This document shows, in pieces, positions 9,709-20,647 of a stretch of 64,000 nucleotides of DNA. The translations under genes and the position numbers were made by a program. Source of the DNA: Posidonia oceanica (Eukaryota > Streptophyta > Magnoliopsida > Alismatales > Posidoniaceae). The notes below the pieces were generated by a model, which did not search any database, was not told where the DNA came from, and worked only from the letters and a program-made list of their open reading frames with translations. Location of the stretch: NCBI GenBank assembly GCA_037176725.1, contig JAZBRS010000076.1:115277001-115341000 (forward strand), given 5' to 3'. Numbering within the stretch: the first letter of the stretch is position 1; each line of letters begins with the position of its first letter.

Positions 9709-12700
9709 TTCAAAAACTTTCGCATTCCCCTAACATTGGTTGATAACGGGTCAGGCCTTAACGTCTGCCCCTTGCGTACAGCAACGAAGCTCGGATTCAA
9801 AGCTGAGGATATCACGCCAGCCGTGAAGGGAATGACTGCTTTTGACAACACTCACCATGACGCTCTAGGGATTCTGATTATCCCTCTGGCTATCGGCCCG
9901 GTCGTCTTCGACGTAGAATTCTATGTCGTCGACTTGAAGCCTAACTTCAATCTTCTGCTTGGGCGCCCTTGGCTTCACAAGCATCAGGTCCTTCCTTCAA
10001 CCCTCCATCGAATGATAAAGTACCGTCGTGGCGATGATGTCATTGTCGTCATGGCGGAGAACTTTGAGAAGGAGCGGATTGAAGCAGTCTCTCCCGTGTC
10101 TTCGCAATCCATCCCGTTTGACCCCGAGACTTCTGAAGCCCTCTATCGCGTTAACCGGGGCGAGCCAGTTAACTTCGTTCCTGATCTCGAACGTGTCAAC
10201 TCTTTGGCCGTTCACAGTAACCCCTTTCGAATGGTCGAGAATGTATGTCACAGGTGGGGTTACACAAAGGGTACGCCGCTCGAGCGTCACGGCCAAGGGA
10301 TCGCGGAGCCGATCATAGCAGTGGAGCGAAGGAAGTCTGAAGGTCTCGGCTACAAACCGAAGCTCGACGAAGATCACTGCTTCCAGCTCAAAGCCCATGC
10401 ACCAGCCATTCCCAGAGACCTCACTAACTTTACCAGTGCAGGAATTCTGGGATCCACCGACGATCAAGCCACGACGCCGACAGAGGATTGGGTGTGTATT
10501 GAGGACTACTACTCGGATGAGGAGCAGTCTGATGCAACAGAGGCAGTCCCAATCAACTCAGCAGAAACAGTGGTCAGAGCAGAGGCCCCACAGTCAGTTT
10601 ATTTAGCTCTCCCTCTGGCAGAAACAGCAGGCAGCTCAGCAGGCCCTGTGGCAGATGCAAATTCTCATCCTTTTCCAGCCACATCAGTTCCCCAGCAACA
10701 GTCAGCAGCAGTACAGGGGTCAGAGACACTCCTCTTGGCAGAACCAAGCATGCTACCAGCGGTCACAGCAACATCAGTGCCACTGCCCCCATCTCTGGAG
10801 GGGCAGTCCATCAACTCAGCCGGCAGCGTGGCCCAGCCCGCTCCCTCAGCATCATCTTCAGGAATGCAGTTGGCCCAGTCCGCTCCGCATTCTCCTGACG
10901 ACCTGCAGCAGCTCTCATGGCAAGACCCCACGGTGTCAGAAGCTGTGCTCTCTCAGTTACGGCCCGATACAAAAGGCCAACTGAGCACTACATTATCCGG
11001 GCCCTTGAGCCCTCCAAAGAGCACCCTTGCTTATTCTCCAGCAGTGACCCTGGAAGCTTATTCATCAGTAGCACCGCTGGCCTCTCTATTTGGGCCTTCT
11101 ACATCTGAACTGCCATCAATGGACGCGCCCGTGAACCAGATCATGCAAACCCCAAGGGCGGCGATCTGTCTTGCAGCCGGGCCAGTGCCGCAGGCCCCCG
11201 GCGCCTACTACGTCGACTCCCCCTCAGACGAAGAAGAAGGAGCGGCGATAGAAGCCCAGGTCGATTCTTGGATGTCCGACTTAGAGTTACTCTATCAAGA
11301 ACAGATCAAATCGATAACAGAAGACCTGGCAGAGCATCAAGCTGCAGAAAGGAAAGGAAAAGCCGCAGTCACGGATCCTCCTCTGCAAGAGGGCCATGCT
11401 TCTATCATGGTTCTAGAAGACTCAGCAGCGCCAGACTCCCCTAGACCAGATGAGCTCATCACTCTTCAACCTGAAGGCGGGTCTAGGTGGTTTGTGCAAC
11501 CCATGCCTCACCTGAACAGCATACCGAGCGGCAGTAACCAGATCAGCCGCCAGTCTGGCGTATCCCCCACAAGCACACTAGAAGACCCGGAGGGAGGAAC
11601 ATCAGCAGTACATGCAGCAGCAGAAACAGAGCAGAATGCCTCAGCAGCAGAGCAGAATGCCTCAGCAGCAGAGCAGTCAGCAGCCTCAGCAGCAGAACAG
11701 TCAGCAGTACCAGCAGTAGAGTCAGCTAAGCCCTCAGCAGTATCAACAGAGCACTCAGCAGAGCCAGTCAGGCCAGAGCAAACGGTAGAAGGAGTTGCTG
11801 GGACGGAGGTCGCGCACCGAGGCTACAAGAATACCCGAGTGAGCGTGACCATCCTGAAACGTCACCAGGGCCAAGCAGCGGAACACATGCACTCTTTCGA
11901 CATCACAAGCCCTTCCTTTGAGAAAGAGATCCTCTCACAACTTATTGCCTATGGAGAGGAGGATGATACGGGCATGGATGAGACCGACAAACCTTTGCCT
12001 AAGTTCCGGCCCTATGACGACGACCCAGAAGGCCCCAACCTCCATGTCGAAGAAGAAACGGAGGTTGTCAACATTGGCACAGCTGAGGAAGTCAGAGAAG
12101 TTTGCATCAGTGCCCAGCTGTCCACCCAGGTTCGAGCAGAATTCATCGCATTCCTGAAAGAATATGCGGATGTCTTCGCCTGGAGTTATGAAGATATGGT
12201 CGGCCTTGACATAGAAATAGTGGTGCACAATCTGCCCTTAAATCCGGATGCCAAGCCAGTAAAGCAGAAATTGAGAAGATGGCGACCGCAGTGGCTGCTC
12301 ATGATCAAAGAAGAGATAATGAAGCAGCTTGGAGTCAACTTTCTGAAGGTCGTTCTTTATCCTGAATGGCTGGCAAACATTGTACCTGTGCCCAAGAAAG
12401 ATGGCCGAATCCGGATCTGTATCGACTACAGGGACCTGAACAAGGCGAGTCCCAAGGACGACTTTCCATTGCCTCACATTGACGTCCTAGTCGACAATAC
12501 AGCAGGCCACAAGATGCTCTCCTTCATGGACGGCTTTTCTGGATACAATCAAATCAAAATGGCAGAAGAGGACATGGAAAAGACTTCATTCATCACCCCT
12601 TGGGGAGTCTTCTGCTACCAAGTCATGCCGTTCGGCCTGAAGAATGCTGGTGCAACCTATCAAAGGGCCATGACTGCGTTATTCCACGACCTCATGCACC

Positions 12701-15342
12701 AAGAAGTGGAGGTCTATGTAGACGATATGATCGCCAAAACCAAAGAGCCCGAGGATCATCTTGCCTGTCTCAGAAAGCTCTTTAACCGTCTACGGAAGTA
12801 CAAGCTGCGCCTGAATCCCAAGAAGTGCGTATTCGGGGTATCTTCTGGCAAATTGCTCGGCTACATTGTTAGCCAAAGGGGGATTGAGGTGGACCCGTTG
12901 AAAGCACAAGCCATCGTGGACATGCCACCCCCTAGAACTGAAAAAGAAGTCAGAAGTCTGCTTGGGCGTTTACAATATATCAGTCGCTTCATTGCACAGC
13001 TTACGCCCATCTGCGAACCCATATTCAAGCTCTTGAAGAAGAATGCGCAGATTCACTGGAACGAGGAGTGTCAGGCTGCATTTGCCAAGATCAAGCAGCT
13101 ACTGATCAAGCCTCCTGTCCTGGTCCCGCCTACGCCAGGGAGACCTTTGCTTCTCTACCTTTCTACCACGCAGCATTCCATGGGCGCCGTCTTGGGCCAA
13201 CATGACGAATCTGGTAGGAAGGAGCGCGCCATCTACTACCTGAGCAAGAAATTTAATGAATGCGAAGCCAGGTATACAACACTAGAGAAGACTTGCTTGT
13301 CCCTTGTCTGGGCTGCACAGAAGCTGAGGCACTACATGATGGCATACCCAGTGCAGCTCTTATGCCGGCACGATCCCATCAAATTCCTCTTCCAGAAGCC
13401 GGCCATGGTGGGCAGATGTGCTAAGTGGCAGGTGTTATTGTCTCAGTACGACATCACCTTTGTCACACAAAAATCCATGAAGGGTCAAGCAATGGCAGAC
13501 CATCTTGCTGACCTCCCTCTGCCTGAATACCAACCCCTCCAGACGCAGTTCCCTGATGAAGACATTCTCTTTGCAATGGAGGACTCTGAGCAGAAAGATC
13601 CTGAAGAAGCAGAGGAATGGCAGCTCTACTTTGATGGTGCAGTCAACAAGAAAGGCCGAGGCGTAGGCGCAGTGCTGACCACGCCCCAAGGACAGATGAC
13701 TCCTTTCGCGAGGAAGCTGACTTTCACCTGCACAAACAACGAAGCAGAATACGAAGCATGCATCCTGGGGTTGAAAGTCGCCCTCGAGCATGAGGCGCAG
13801 AAGCTGCATGTGCACGGCGATGCCATGCTGGTGATTTCTCAAGTGAACGGCGATTGGAAGACAAAAGATCCCAAGCTTGTGCCGTATCACAAACACCTGC
13901 TGAGGCTGATGAAAGAATTCAAGAGCATCCGCTTCACATACCTGAACAGAGCGAAGAACGCGTATGCAGACGCGCTAGCAACTCTGGCATCCTGGCTCAC
14001 TATTTCAGAAGACAGCACTGTGGATGTATCAGTCACTCGCATTGACCAACCTACATACTGCATGAGCATAGAAGAAGCGGATCCCGCAGAAGGGCAGCCC
14101 TGGTATCAAGACATAAAATCTTTCCTGGAGTCTGGTAATTTTCCTCCTGATACCACGGCAGCAGACAAGAGAACTCTGGCGCGTCTGGCGTCAAAATATG
14201 TGTTAGGGGCCAGGCAGCTATACAGAAGGTCATACAATCAGATGCTACTGCGCTGCTTGAACAAGTCGGAGGCTGACACGCTGATGCTTCAAGTGCATGC
14301 GGGAACTTGTGGCCCGCACATGAACGGCGTCCTCCTGGCCAAGAAGATCATGCTTCAAGGATATTTCTGGCAGACCATGGAAGCCGACTGCTGCCGGTTC
14401 GTGCGTAGATGCCACAACTGTCAGATCCATGGTAACTTCATCAAGGCCCCTCCACATCAGCTGCACAATATGTCTTCGCCATGGCCCTTCTCCACCTGGG
14501 GGATCGATGTCATCGGCGCCATCCACCCCGCTGCTTCAAATGGTCATCGTTACATTCTCGTAGCGATCGATTACTTCACCAAGTGGGTGGAAGCGGCCTC
14601 TTACAGGACAGTCACCGCTGCGGCAACAGAAAAATTTATCAGAAACAATATTGTTGCCCGGTATGGGGTCCCGTACTCTGTCATCTCGGATAACGGCTCA
14701 AATTTTATTGCCAAAAGGATCGAAGAATACTTGCAAGGTCTCAGAATCAAGCACCATCGATCCTCTCCTTATCGGCCTCAGATGAACGGAGCAGTGGAAT
14801 CTGCAAACAAGAATATTGTCAAGATCCTGAAGAAAATGGCAGAAATCCACAAGAATTGGCATGACAAGCTCCCGTACGCACTCTGGGCATACAGGACATC
14901 AATACGGACCTCTACAGGAGCCACCCCGTACTCTCTGGTGTACGGCATGGAAGCAGTGTTACCTGTTGAAGTGGAGATCCCCTCTCTGCGGATCCTACGG
15001 GAAGCTGAGTTGGAAGAAGCAGAATGGGTCGAAGACCGCTGCATCCAACTGAACTTGATTGATGAGCGCAGATTGCAAGCCATGCACAACGCTCACTGCT
15101 ATCAGAAGCGGATGGCCAGAGCATTCTTGAAGAAGGTCCAGCCCAGAAGCTTTCAGCCAGGGGACCTTGTCTTGCGCGCCATTCACTTACCGGACGGTCG
15201 AGGGAAATTCCGACCCAATTGGCGTGGCCCCTTTGTGGTCAAGCAGATCTTTTCGGGAGGCGCTGTAACCCTTGAAGATATGGACCAGGTCGAGCAGTCT
15301 GAGCCCGTCAACCTCTGCTATCTCAAGAAGTACTATCAGTAG
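9709..15342 (+). CDS. pol: Pol: protease, reverse transcriptase, two RNase H domains, integrase
   Basis: An uninterrupted frame of about 1,870 codons with no ATG of its own near the start. Domains by genomic position: aspartic protease motif DNGSG at 9742; a low-complexity Ala/Ser/Gln/Glu linker (about 10500-11800); reverse transcriptase from about 12170 with YVDDM at 12715-12729; gypsy-type RNase H about 13140-13530; archaeal-type RNase H about 13620-13995 (YFDGA, NNEAEYEA, NAYADALA); integrase with an H/H/C/C zinc module (His 14296, Cys 14410 and 14419) and catalytic D 14506, D 14689 and E 14797 (35 residues between the second D and E); and a C-terminal GPF module at 15226. Every catalytic residue I can identify is present. 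The second RNase H is diagnostic of the Tat group. The reading ends in TAG. Expression needs readthrough or recoding past the stops in gag, or trans-complementation. Confidence 0.95.
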   Translation, partial: FKNFRIPLTLVDNGSGLNVCPLRTATKLGFKAEDITPAVKGMTAFDNTHHDALGILIIPLAIGPVVFDVEFYVVDLKPNFNLLLGRPWLHKHQVLPSTLHRMIKYRRGDDVIVVMAENFEKERIEAVSPVSSQSIPFDPETSEALYRVNRGEPVNFVPDLERVNSLAVHSNPFRMVENVCHRWGYTKGTPLERHGQGIAEPIIAVERRKSEGLGYKPKLDEDHCFQLKAHAPAIPRDLTNFTSAGILGSTDDQATTPTEDWVCIEDYYSDEEQSDATEAVPINSAETVVRAEAPQSVYLALPLAETAGSSAGPVADANSHPFPATSVPQQQSAAVQGSETLLLAEPSMLPAVTATSVPLPPSLEGQSINSAGSVAQPAPSASSSGMQLAQSAPHSPDDLQQLSWQDPTVSEAVLSQLRPDTKGQLSTTLSGPLSPPKSTLAYSPAVTLEAYSSVAPLASLFGPSTSELPSMDAPVNQIMQTPRAAICLAAGPVPQAPGAYYVDSPSDEEEGAAIEAQVDSWMSDLELLYQEQIKSITEDLAEHQAAERKGKAAVTDPPLQEGHASIMVLEDSAAPDSPRPDELITLQPEGGSRWFVQPMPHLNSIPSGSNQISRQSGVSPTSTLEDPEGGTSAVHAAAETEQNASAAEQNASAAEQSAASAAEQSAVPAVESAKPSAVSTEHSAEPVRPEQTVEGVAGTEVAHRGYKNTRVSVTILKRHQGQAAEHMHSFDITSPSFEKEILSQLIAYGEEDDTGMDETDKPLPKFRPYDDDPEGPNLHVEEETEVVNIGTAEEVREVCISAQLSTQVRAEFIAFLKEYADVFAWSYEDMVGLDIEIVVHNLPLNPDAKPVKQKLRRWRPQWLLMIKEEIMKQLGVNFLKVVLYPEWLANIVPVPKKDGRIRICIDYRDLNKASPKDDFPLPHIDVLVDNTAGHKMLSFMDGFSGYNQIKMAEEDMEKTSFITPWGVFCYQVMPFGLKNAGATYQRAMTALFHDLMHQEVEVYVDDMIAKTKEPEDHLACLRKLFNRLRKYKLRLNPKKCVFGVSSGKLLGYIVSQRGIEVDPLKAQAIVDMPPPRTEKEVRSLLGRLQYISRFIAQLTPICEPIFKLLKKNAQIHWNEECQAAFAKIKQLLIKPPVLVPPTPGRPLLLYLSTTQHSMGAVLGQHDESGRKERAIYYLSKKFNECEARYTTLEKTCLSLVWAAQKLRHYMMAYPVQLLCRHDPIKFLFQKPAMVGRCAKWQVLLSQYDITFVTQKSMKGQAMADHLADLPLPEYQPLQTQFPDEDILFAMEDSEQKDPEEAEEWQLYFDGAVNKKGRGVGAVLTTPQGQMTPFARKLTFTCTNNEAEYEACILGLKVALEHEAQKLHVHGDAMLVISQVNGDWKTKDPKLVPYHKHLLRLMKEFKSIRFTYLNRAKNAYADALATLASWLTISEDSTVDVSVTRIDQPTYCMSIEEADPAEGQPWYQDIKSFLESGNFPPDTTAADKRTLARLASKYVLGARQLYRRSYNQMLLRCLNKSEADTLMLQVHAGTCGPHMNGVLLAKKIMLQGYFWQTMEADCCRFVRRCHNCQIHGNFIKAPPHQLHNMSSPWPFSTWGIDVIGAIHPAASNGHRYILVAIDYFTKWVEAASYRTVTAAATEKFIRNNIVARYGVPYSVISDNGSNFIAKRIEEYLQGLRIKHHRSSPYRPQMNGAVESANKNIVKILKKMAEIHKNWHDKLPYALWAYRTSIRTSTGATPYSLVYGMEAVLPVEVEIPSLRILREAELEEAEWVEDRCIQLNLIDERRLQAMHNAHCYQKRMARAFLKKVQPRSFQPGDLVLRAIHLPDGRGKFRPNWRGPFVVKQIFSGGAVTLEDMDQVEQSEPVNLCYLKKYYQ
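11614..11790 (+). repeat. In-frame low-complexity repeat in pol linker
   Basis: Repeats of about 21 bp around TCAGCAGCAGAGCAGAATGCC encode Ser-Ala-Ala-Glu-Gln-rich units between protease and reverse transcriptase. The period keeps the frame. Element B has only decayed Ala/Ser-rich sequence here. Confidence 0.8.
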
Positions 15343-16866
15343 CCGAAAGCGGCCCCGTTGCAGATGCCCTTCTCCCACTTACGCTTGTATTTTCATTCTC
15401 GCCTTCTTGATTCACCTCCTTTCAAATCATGATCGTCATTCTCTCAACTCTTGCGACTCTCTGTTTCAAATCATCATCGTCATCCTTTCAACTCTTGCCC
15501 CCTTTCTTTTCAAACCATCATCGTCATTCTCTCAAGCATTGCATCTTGGGCCCGGTGATGACAACCGGAAGTGCTCGCCTGCTCTGGAAAGGGTCACCCT
15601 GCCTCACCCGGCACTGCTTAGATGACTTAGCAAGTGAGGGAGCCACCACCAATAAGGACGGGCGAACTGCCCAATCTCACAAGGACATACACGTCTGAGG
15701 GAGAAAAAATGTTAGGTTGTGAGCTTGAAAAAAGTGAGAATAGACATCTAGGTTTGGGCACATCCAAGGAACAGAAGACGAAGACAGAAGCCGGCCCTAG
15801 AGATAGGGGTGTGCAGTCTAACCCTGCTCCTTCTACCCATCACACAGCAGACCCAAAACCTGAATCCATTACATTTCAAGCACCCTTCTTTTGCCACCAG
15901 AATGGGGATAGCAAAAGCCTGAAAAAAAGTGGAAAAAGATCAATCAAAAAAAAAAAAAGAGGAAAAAGAGATCGAACAAAAACAAAGACAAAAAAAAAAA
16001 AGGAGAAAAGCAAGCAAAACAAAAAAAAGAAGAAGAAAAAGGCAAGGGTAGCCCAAAAAACACAGGCACCGTTATCCCCCATGCTTTACTAGAGATCCCC
16101 AGCATGTCAAGCCTGAAAAAGGGGTCTACCACATCCTCCCAAGAGCAAGCACATACCTTCTCCTAGCTAGGGGCAGAGAAAGACTGCATACCTATAAGGG
16201 AGAAACCTTTCAAAAAAAAGAGAGAGAGCTAAAAGAATAGGTGTAGGTCTTGAGAATGCAGCCAGTAGCCTGTCCTCACCACATCACCACCTATAATGCC
16301 AACCACCTATTCCGGAGCGCCACCAATAGGCTGAGAGTCTGAGTAGGGCCCAGTGAGTCAAGGACCACTCCCTTCCTCTGCAGTAGGCACCAAAGCACTC
16401 CGTACGCTGAGGGCGCTCAAGCATTCACCCAAGCATATCCATCCATTCAAACATACTTAGTCATCCAATAATATTCATCCACATAAGCATATCACCTACA
16501 TCATGCATACATGCATCCTCTTTCATTCCTCTCCTCTTCCATCAATCTCTCCCGCTCTGTAACGCGCTTTGGCCCTGAGACAGTACTCCTCCCCAGCAGA
16601 GGCACATCGGCGACACTCAAGCTGCGCCAGTCCACATCGTCTGCCGGTCCTCGCCCCTGCATTCACCGGACTGCTGCCAATCCCCTTTGCTTATTTGTGC
16701 TTAATTGCTATGTTCTGTTATCAACTGCTGAATGCATATGGAACTACATTTTCAGTCTCAGCTTCTGCTTGTTGTCAAAGATTATATGCCTGCAAGATCT
16801 GACTGTTTATTGATAGTAGGTACCTCAAGCCTTGCAGCAATCAGCCTGTCTTCTGCAACCAGCGCA
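15343..16866 (+). other. Spacer between pol and the PMD-like ORF, with purine tract
   Basis: No gene supported. It contains short CATCATCGTCATTCTC-type repeats (15425-15535), a block conserved with element B (GTGAGGGAGCCACCA near 15637; 45148 in B), and a strongly A/G-biased tract (about 15905-16045) at the same relative place as one in element B (45445-45505). Just before the next ORF are several 3'-splice-like sites, for example TTTTCAG near 16754 and CCTTGCAG near 16839. An ORF overlapping the tract is compositional. Confidence 0.6.
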
Positions 16867-18070
16867 ATGGGCTTCCCTACTCTGCTAACTCCTGCACATT
16901 GCTCGGAAACCCTGCAAGAATGGATCAGCAGGCTCACTTTACAAGACTGTGAAAAGCTGCGCCTGTGGGGCATACCAACTAAACTGCTGAAGGCTGCTGA
17001 TGTGGAAGTCAGCCGCCACCTTCTGTGTGCCGCCGCAAGATTCTGGAAACCGGCGCATCACGTCTTCCGCTTTGGCAAGACCGAACTGACACCTACATTG
17101 GAAGAGGTGCGTCGGATCTGCGGCTTTTCAAAAATCATGGGACCGCCAGTTTTCATGAGGCGCGACGGATACCTCCGAGTCCTGAACCAACTGACTGGAC
17201 TCTCCACTCAAGACTGCCAACAGAAGCTAATCTGCACCAGTGGACAAGAGCCTATGCTTCGCCTTGCACACTTTGATGATATCTTGAACAAGCGTGCTGA
17301 CCTCGGAGATGAGCTGTGGCTCCGAGGATTCGTCATCCGCTTTCTGGGCGAACTAATCTTTACTCATGGCCGACTGACAGTGGCCATCGAAGTTGCAGAG
17401 ATTGCACTAGCTGTGGTGACCCAGCATATAGACCTGGCACCAGTTGTCTTGGCAGAGACCTATCGCGGGCTGGACCGCATTTCTCATCGCTGCCCGCCAC
17501 TTCCACGGTTGCGGAGCACTTATACAAGTCTGGCTGACCGCGCACTTAGAAATGAACTTCCTGCGCCCTCAAGTACACGCCTTCGAAGCATACTGCAGCA
17601 GCATCCGTACCAGAGCAGACAAGAGCGTCAAAGAAGAGTACGAGAGGCTGTCAGCACTGACTGACGACGCTGTGACCTGGCGTATCGTCCCCTCTGCAGC
17701 CGAGCCATTCACAATCTTCTTCAGCGCGCGTGACACGCGACTGATCGTTCTTCCAGGCTTCACAGCAGGCGTAGAGTACCACCCAATCAGGGTCATGCGC
17801 CAGTTCGGCCTCCAGCAGGGCGCCTTCATCGATAGTACAGCGCCCAAGCTTCTACAGATGTACCCTCTCAGCGCAACTGCCCCGACCAAGAAGCTTGCTA
17901 GTCTGATGCAGCATGGGGTCCAATCTACAGACATTGCAGCCGTGAGAGGTGTAGGATGCACCCCTGAATATGAAGCTGAAGTCCGACAGCTCTGGCCTAT
18001 CACTGAAGTCCCGCCAGGCGGTCCCTTGTTCCCCGACTCCAGGCAGTCGAAGAAGACCCGAACTGACTAG
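16867..18070 (+). pseudogene. Plant-mobile-domain-like (PMD/DUF7745-type) ORF with one frameshift
   Basis: The ATG at 16867 sits in the same place in element B (46595). The first frame covers about 210 codons, including the WGIPTKLL, FWKPAHHVFRFG, ELTPTLEEV and FLGELIFTHG stretches; the last 195 codons (to TAG 18068) are in the next frame. Element B lacks one C near 17488-17495, so a single C insertion in A explains the break. The pattern resembles the aminotransferase-like plant mobile domain superfamily, of which DUF7745 is a relative; the family name is from memory. PMD proteins are known in plants both as host genes and as genes carried by Ty3/gypsy and Mutator-type elements. I see no signal peptide or membrane segment, so it is not an env. 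Its presence after integrase in two diverged elements implies long retention. Its function in the element is unknown. Confidence 0.75.
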
Positions 18071-18885
18071 GCCCTTGTGCAACCATCATGTGGTCTTCCT
18101 TCGGATTATGCTGTACATTTCTGGCCTGCCATAGGCATTGTACTCATCAAGCTTTATTAATGAAAACTGTTTCTGCTATCTGCTTGCACATCAAGACTCA
18201 TTGCTGCATTGCATATCATTATCATCATCATCTTGGGCCCTCTAACCAGACTTGCAGGCATCACAACGCAGCAAAGTCCTCAGCACCCAATCCAGAGTCC
18301 AGAACATCTGCGGACCCGCGTCGTCAAGCTACGCCATCCGTCATCCTCAGCTGATTATCCCCAGCTGAGTCCCCAGCTGATCATCCTCAGCTAAATTCCC
18401 CTGCGGGCTGGCACCCCAAACTGCTCGGCGAAAGGTCCGTCAACCTGACACTCTTCTCGACTGGTCACCCCAGGTGAGTCCCCAGTTGGTCGCCCCCAGC
18501 TGGATCATTATCTCTGCGGGCTGGCACCCCAAACTGCTCGGCGAAAGGTCCGTCAACCTGACACTTCTCTCGGCTGGTCACCCCAGCTGAGTCCCCAGCT
18601 GATCGCCCTCAGCTGAATCCTTTGCGGGCTGGTACCCCAAACTATTCGTCTGACAAGCACGACACTCTTGTCATCACTCTCTGCTTTCGATGCCAAGGAC
18701 GCGTTGGCCAACCCCTGGTGTCATCCTGACACCAGGGGCATCTTTTGATCGCCCCTTGGTATCGTTCTTTCCCTCTTTCCCCTATGACGTTCCTGGCGTC
18801 ATAGGGATGGTTTCTTCTCATCATTCCCTTACCCCTTCTTTGCCGGCCGATAAGTCCGATATCTTATCATTCTCATCATTCCCTC
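18071..18885 (+). other. Start of 3' hypervariable region with inverted repeats
   Basis: No gene. CAGCTGA-rich repeats (18350-18620) and two copies of a unit around GGCTGGCACCCCAAACTGC (18408, 18513) are followed by clean hairpins: GACAAG/CTTGTC with a 9-nt loop (about 18652-18672), CCCCTGGTGTCA/TGACACCAGGGG with a 3-nt loop (about 18713-18739), and CCCTATGACG/CGTCATAGGG with a 7-nt loop (about 18780-18806). The first has a counterpart in element B (48174) with a compensated pair. Confidence 0.7.
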
Positions 18886-19920
18886 ATCCCCTCTTTAGCT
18901 TAATTTCTCATCATTCCCTCATCCCCTCTTTAGCTTAATTTCTCATCATTCCCTCATCCCCTCTTTAGCTTAATTTCTCATCATTCCCTCATCCCCCTCT
19001 TTAGCTTAGCTTCTCATCATGATCTCATCCCCCTCTTTAGCTTAGCTTCTCATCATGATCTCATCCCCCTCTTTAGCTTAGCTTCTCATCATGATCTCAT
19101 CCCCCTCTTTAGCTTAGCTTCTCATCATGATCTCATCCCCCTCTTTAGCTTAGCTTCTCATCATGATCTCATCCCCCTCTTTAGCTTAGCTTCTCATCAT
19201 GATCTCATCCCCCTCTTTAGCTTAAATTCTCATCATGATCTCATCCCCCTCTTTAGCTTAGCTTCTCATCATGATCTCATCCCCCTCTTTAGCTTAGCTT
19301 CTCATCATGATCTCATCCCCCTCTTTAGCTTAGCTTCTCATCATGATCTCATCCCCCTCTTTAGCTTAAATTCTCATCATGATCTCATCCCCCTCTTTAG
19401 CTTAAATTCTCATCATGATCTCATCCCCCTCTTTAGCTTAGCTTCTCATCATGATCTCATCCCCCTCTTTAGCTTAGCTTCTCATCATGATCTCATCCCC
19501 CTCTTTAGCTTAGCTTCTCATCATGATCTCATCCCCCTCTTTAGCTTAGCTTCTCATCATGATCTCATCCCCCTCTTTAGCTTAAATTCTCATCATGATC
19601 TCATCCCCCTCTTTAGCTTAAATTCTCATCATGATCTCATCCCCCTCTTTAGCTTAGCTTCTCATCATGATCTCATCCCCCTCTTTAGCTTAGCTTCTCA
19701 TCATGATCTCATCCCCCTCTTTAGCTTAGCTTCTCATCATGATCTCATCCCCCTCTTTAGCTTAGCTTCTCATCATGATCTCATCCCCCTCTTTAGCTTA
19801 ATTTCTCATCATTCCCTCATCCCCTCTTTAGCTTAGCTTCTCATCATGATCTCATCCCCCTCTTTAGCTTAAATTCTCATCATGATCTCATCCCCCCCTT
19901 TAGCTTAACTTCTCATCATT
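18886..19920 (+). repeat. 36-bp minisatellite, about 29 units
   Basis: A head-to-tail array. The first units are about 35 bp (TTCCCTCATCCCCTC type); most are 36 bp, with TCATCATGATCTCATCCCCC followed by TCTTTAGCTTAGCT. Variant units ending TTAAATT are interspersed at intervals of several units, suggesting duplication of blocks. Each main unit contains the palindrome ATCATGAT. There are no unique spacers, so it is not a CRISPR array. Tandem repeats here are typical of the hypervariable 3' region of Ogre-type elements. Confidence 0.92.
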
Positions 19921-20183
19921 ACCTCATCCCCCTTTTGCCGGCCGATAAGTCCGATATCTTATCATTCTCATCATGCTCTCGTCCCCTCTTATCAATCAAT
20001 CAATCAATCACTCGTGCTAGGCTGATATCCGAAACTATCAATCATCAATCAAACTCGTGCTAGGCTGATATCCGAAACTATCAACAATCAATCACTCTCA
20101 GACTGATAACCTAAACTATCTTCTGGCCGATCCATGGTTGGCCCGCAGTTGTGTTATACGGCTGACATCCAGTAACTGTCCCT

Positions 20184-20291
20184 CGTAATTGCACTTTTCC
20201 AGTTGATAGGTCTGTAAACTATCCACCGGTTGACAAGACCGTAAACTGTCGCTCCAGTTGGTAGGACTGTAAACTACCGCGTGCAATTACG
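20184..20291 (+). other. Branched module 1 (11-bp outer stem, three hairpins)
   Basis: Outer arms CGTAATTGCAC (20184-20194) and GTGCAATTACG (20281-20291) pair perfectly. Inside are hairpins GATAG/CTATC, GACAA/CTGTC (one A-C mismatch) and GGTAG/CTACC. A linker TTATACGGCTGAC... follows. Confidence 0.75.
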
Positions 20292-20321
20292 TTATACGGC
20301 TGACATCCAGTAACTGTCCCT

Positions 20322-20452
20322 TGCAATTGCGGTTTCCAGTTGATAGGACTGTAAACTATCCTCCAGTTGATAGGTCTGTAAACTATCCGCCGGTTGACAG
20401 GACCGTAAACTGTCGTTCCAGATGATAGACTGTAAACTATCCCGCAATTGCA
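20322..20452 (+). other. Branched module 2 (11-bp outer stem, four hairpins)
   Basis: Arms TGCAATTGCGG (20322-20332) and CCGCAATTGCA (20442-20452) pair perfectly. Part of the arm, GCAATTGC, is itself palindromic, which weakens this module alone. Inside: GATAG, GATAG, GACAG and GATAG hairpins. Confidence 0.7.
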
Positions 20453-20482
20453 TTATACGGCTGATATCCAGTAACTATCCCT

Positions 20483-20617
20483 CATCATTGCGCGTTTCCA
20501 GTTGATAGGTCTGTAAACTATCCGCCGGTTGACAGGACCGTAAACTGTCGCTCCAGTTGATAGGTCTGTAAACTATCCACCAGTTGGTAGGACTGTAAAC
20601 TACCACGCGCAATGATG
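20483..20617 (+). other. Branched module 3 (12-bp outer stem, four hairpins)
   Basis: Arms CATCATTGCGCG (20483-20494) and CGCGCAATGATG (20606-20617) pair perfectly. Inside: GATAG, GACAG, GATAG and GGTAG hairpins, each with a 9-nt loop. Confidence 0.78.
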
Positions 20618-20647
20618 TTATACGGCTGACATCCAGTAACTGTCCCT

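Noticed and set aside
16867..18070. An env-like ORF, making element A a retrovirus-like element
   Set aside because: No signal peptide, transmembrane segment or cysteine pattern is visible; the sequence resembles the plant mobile domain group.
18886..19920. CRISPR-like regular repeats
   Set aside because: Units are contiguous 35-36 bp copies without unique spacers, in a plant retrotransposon.
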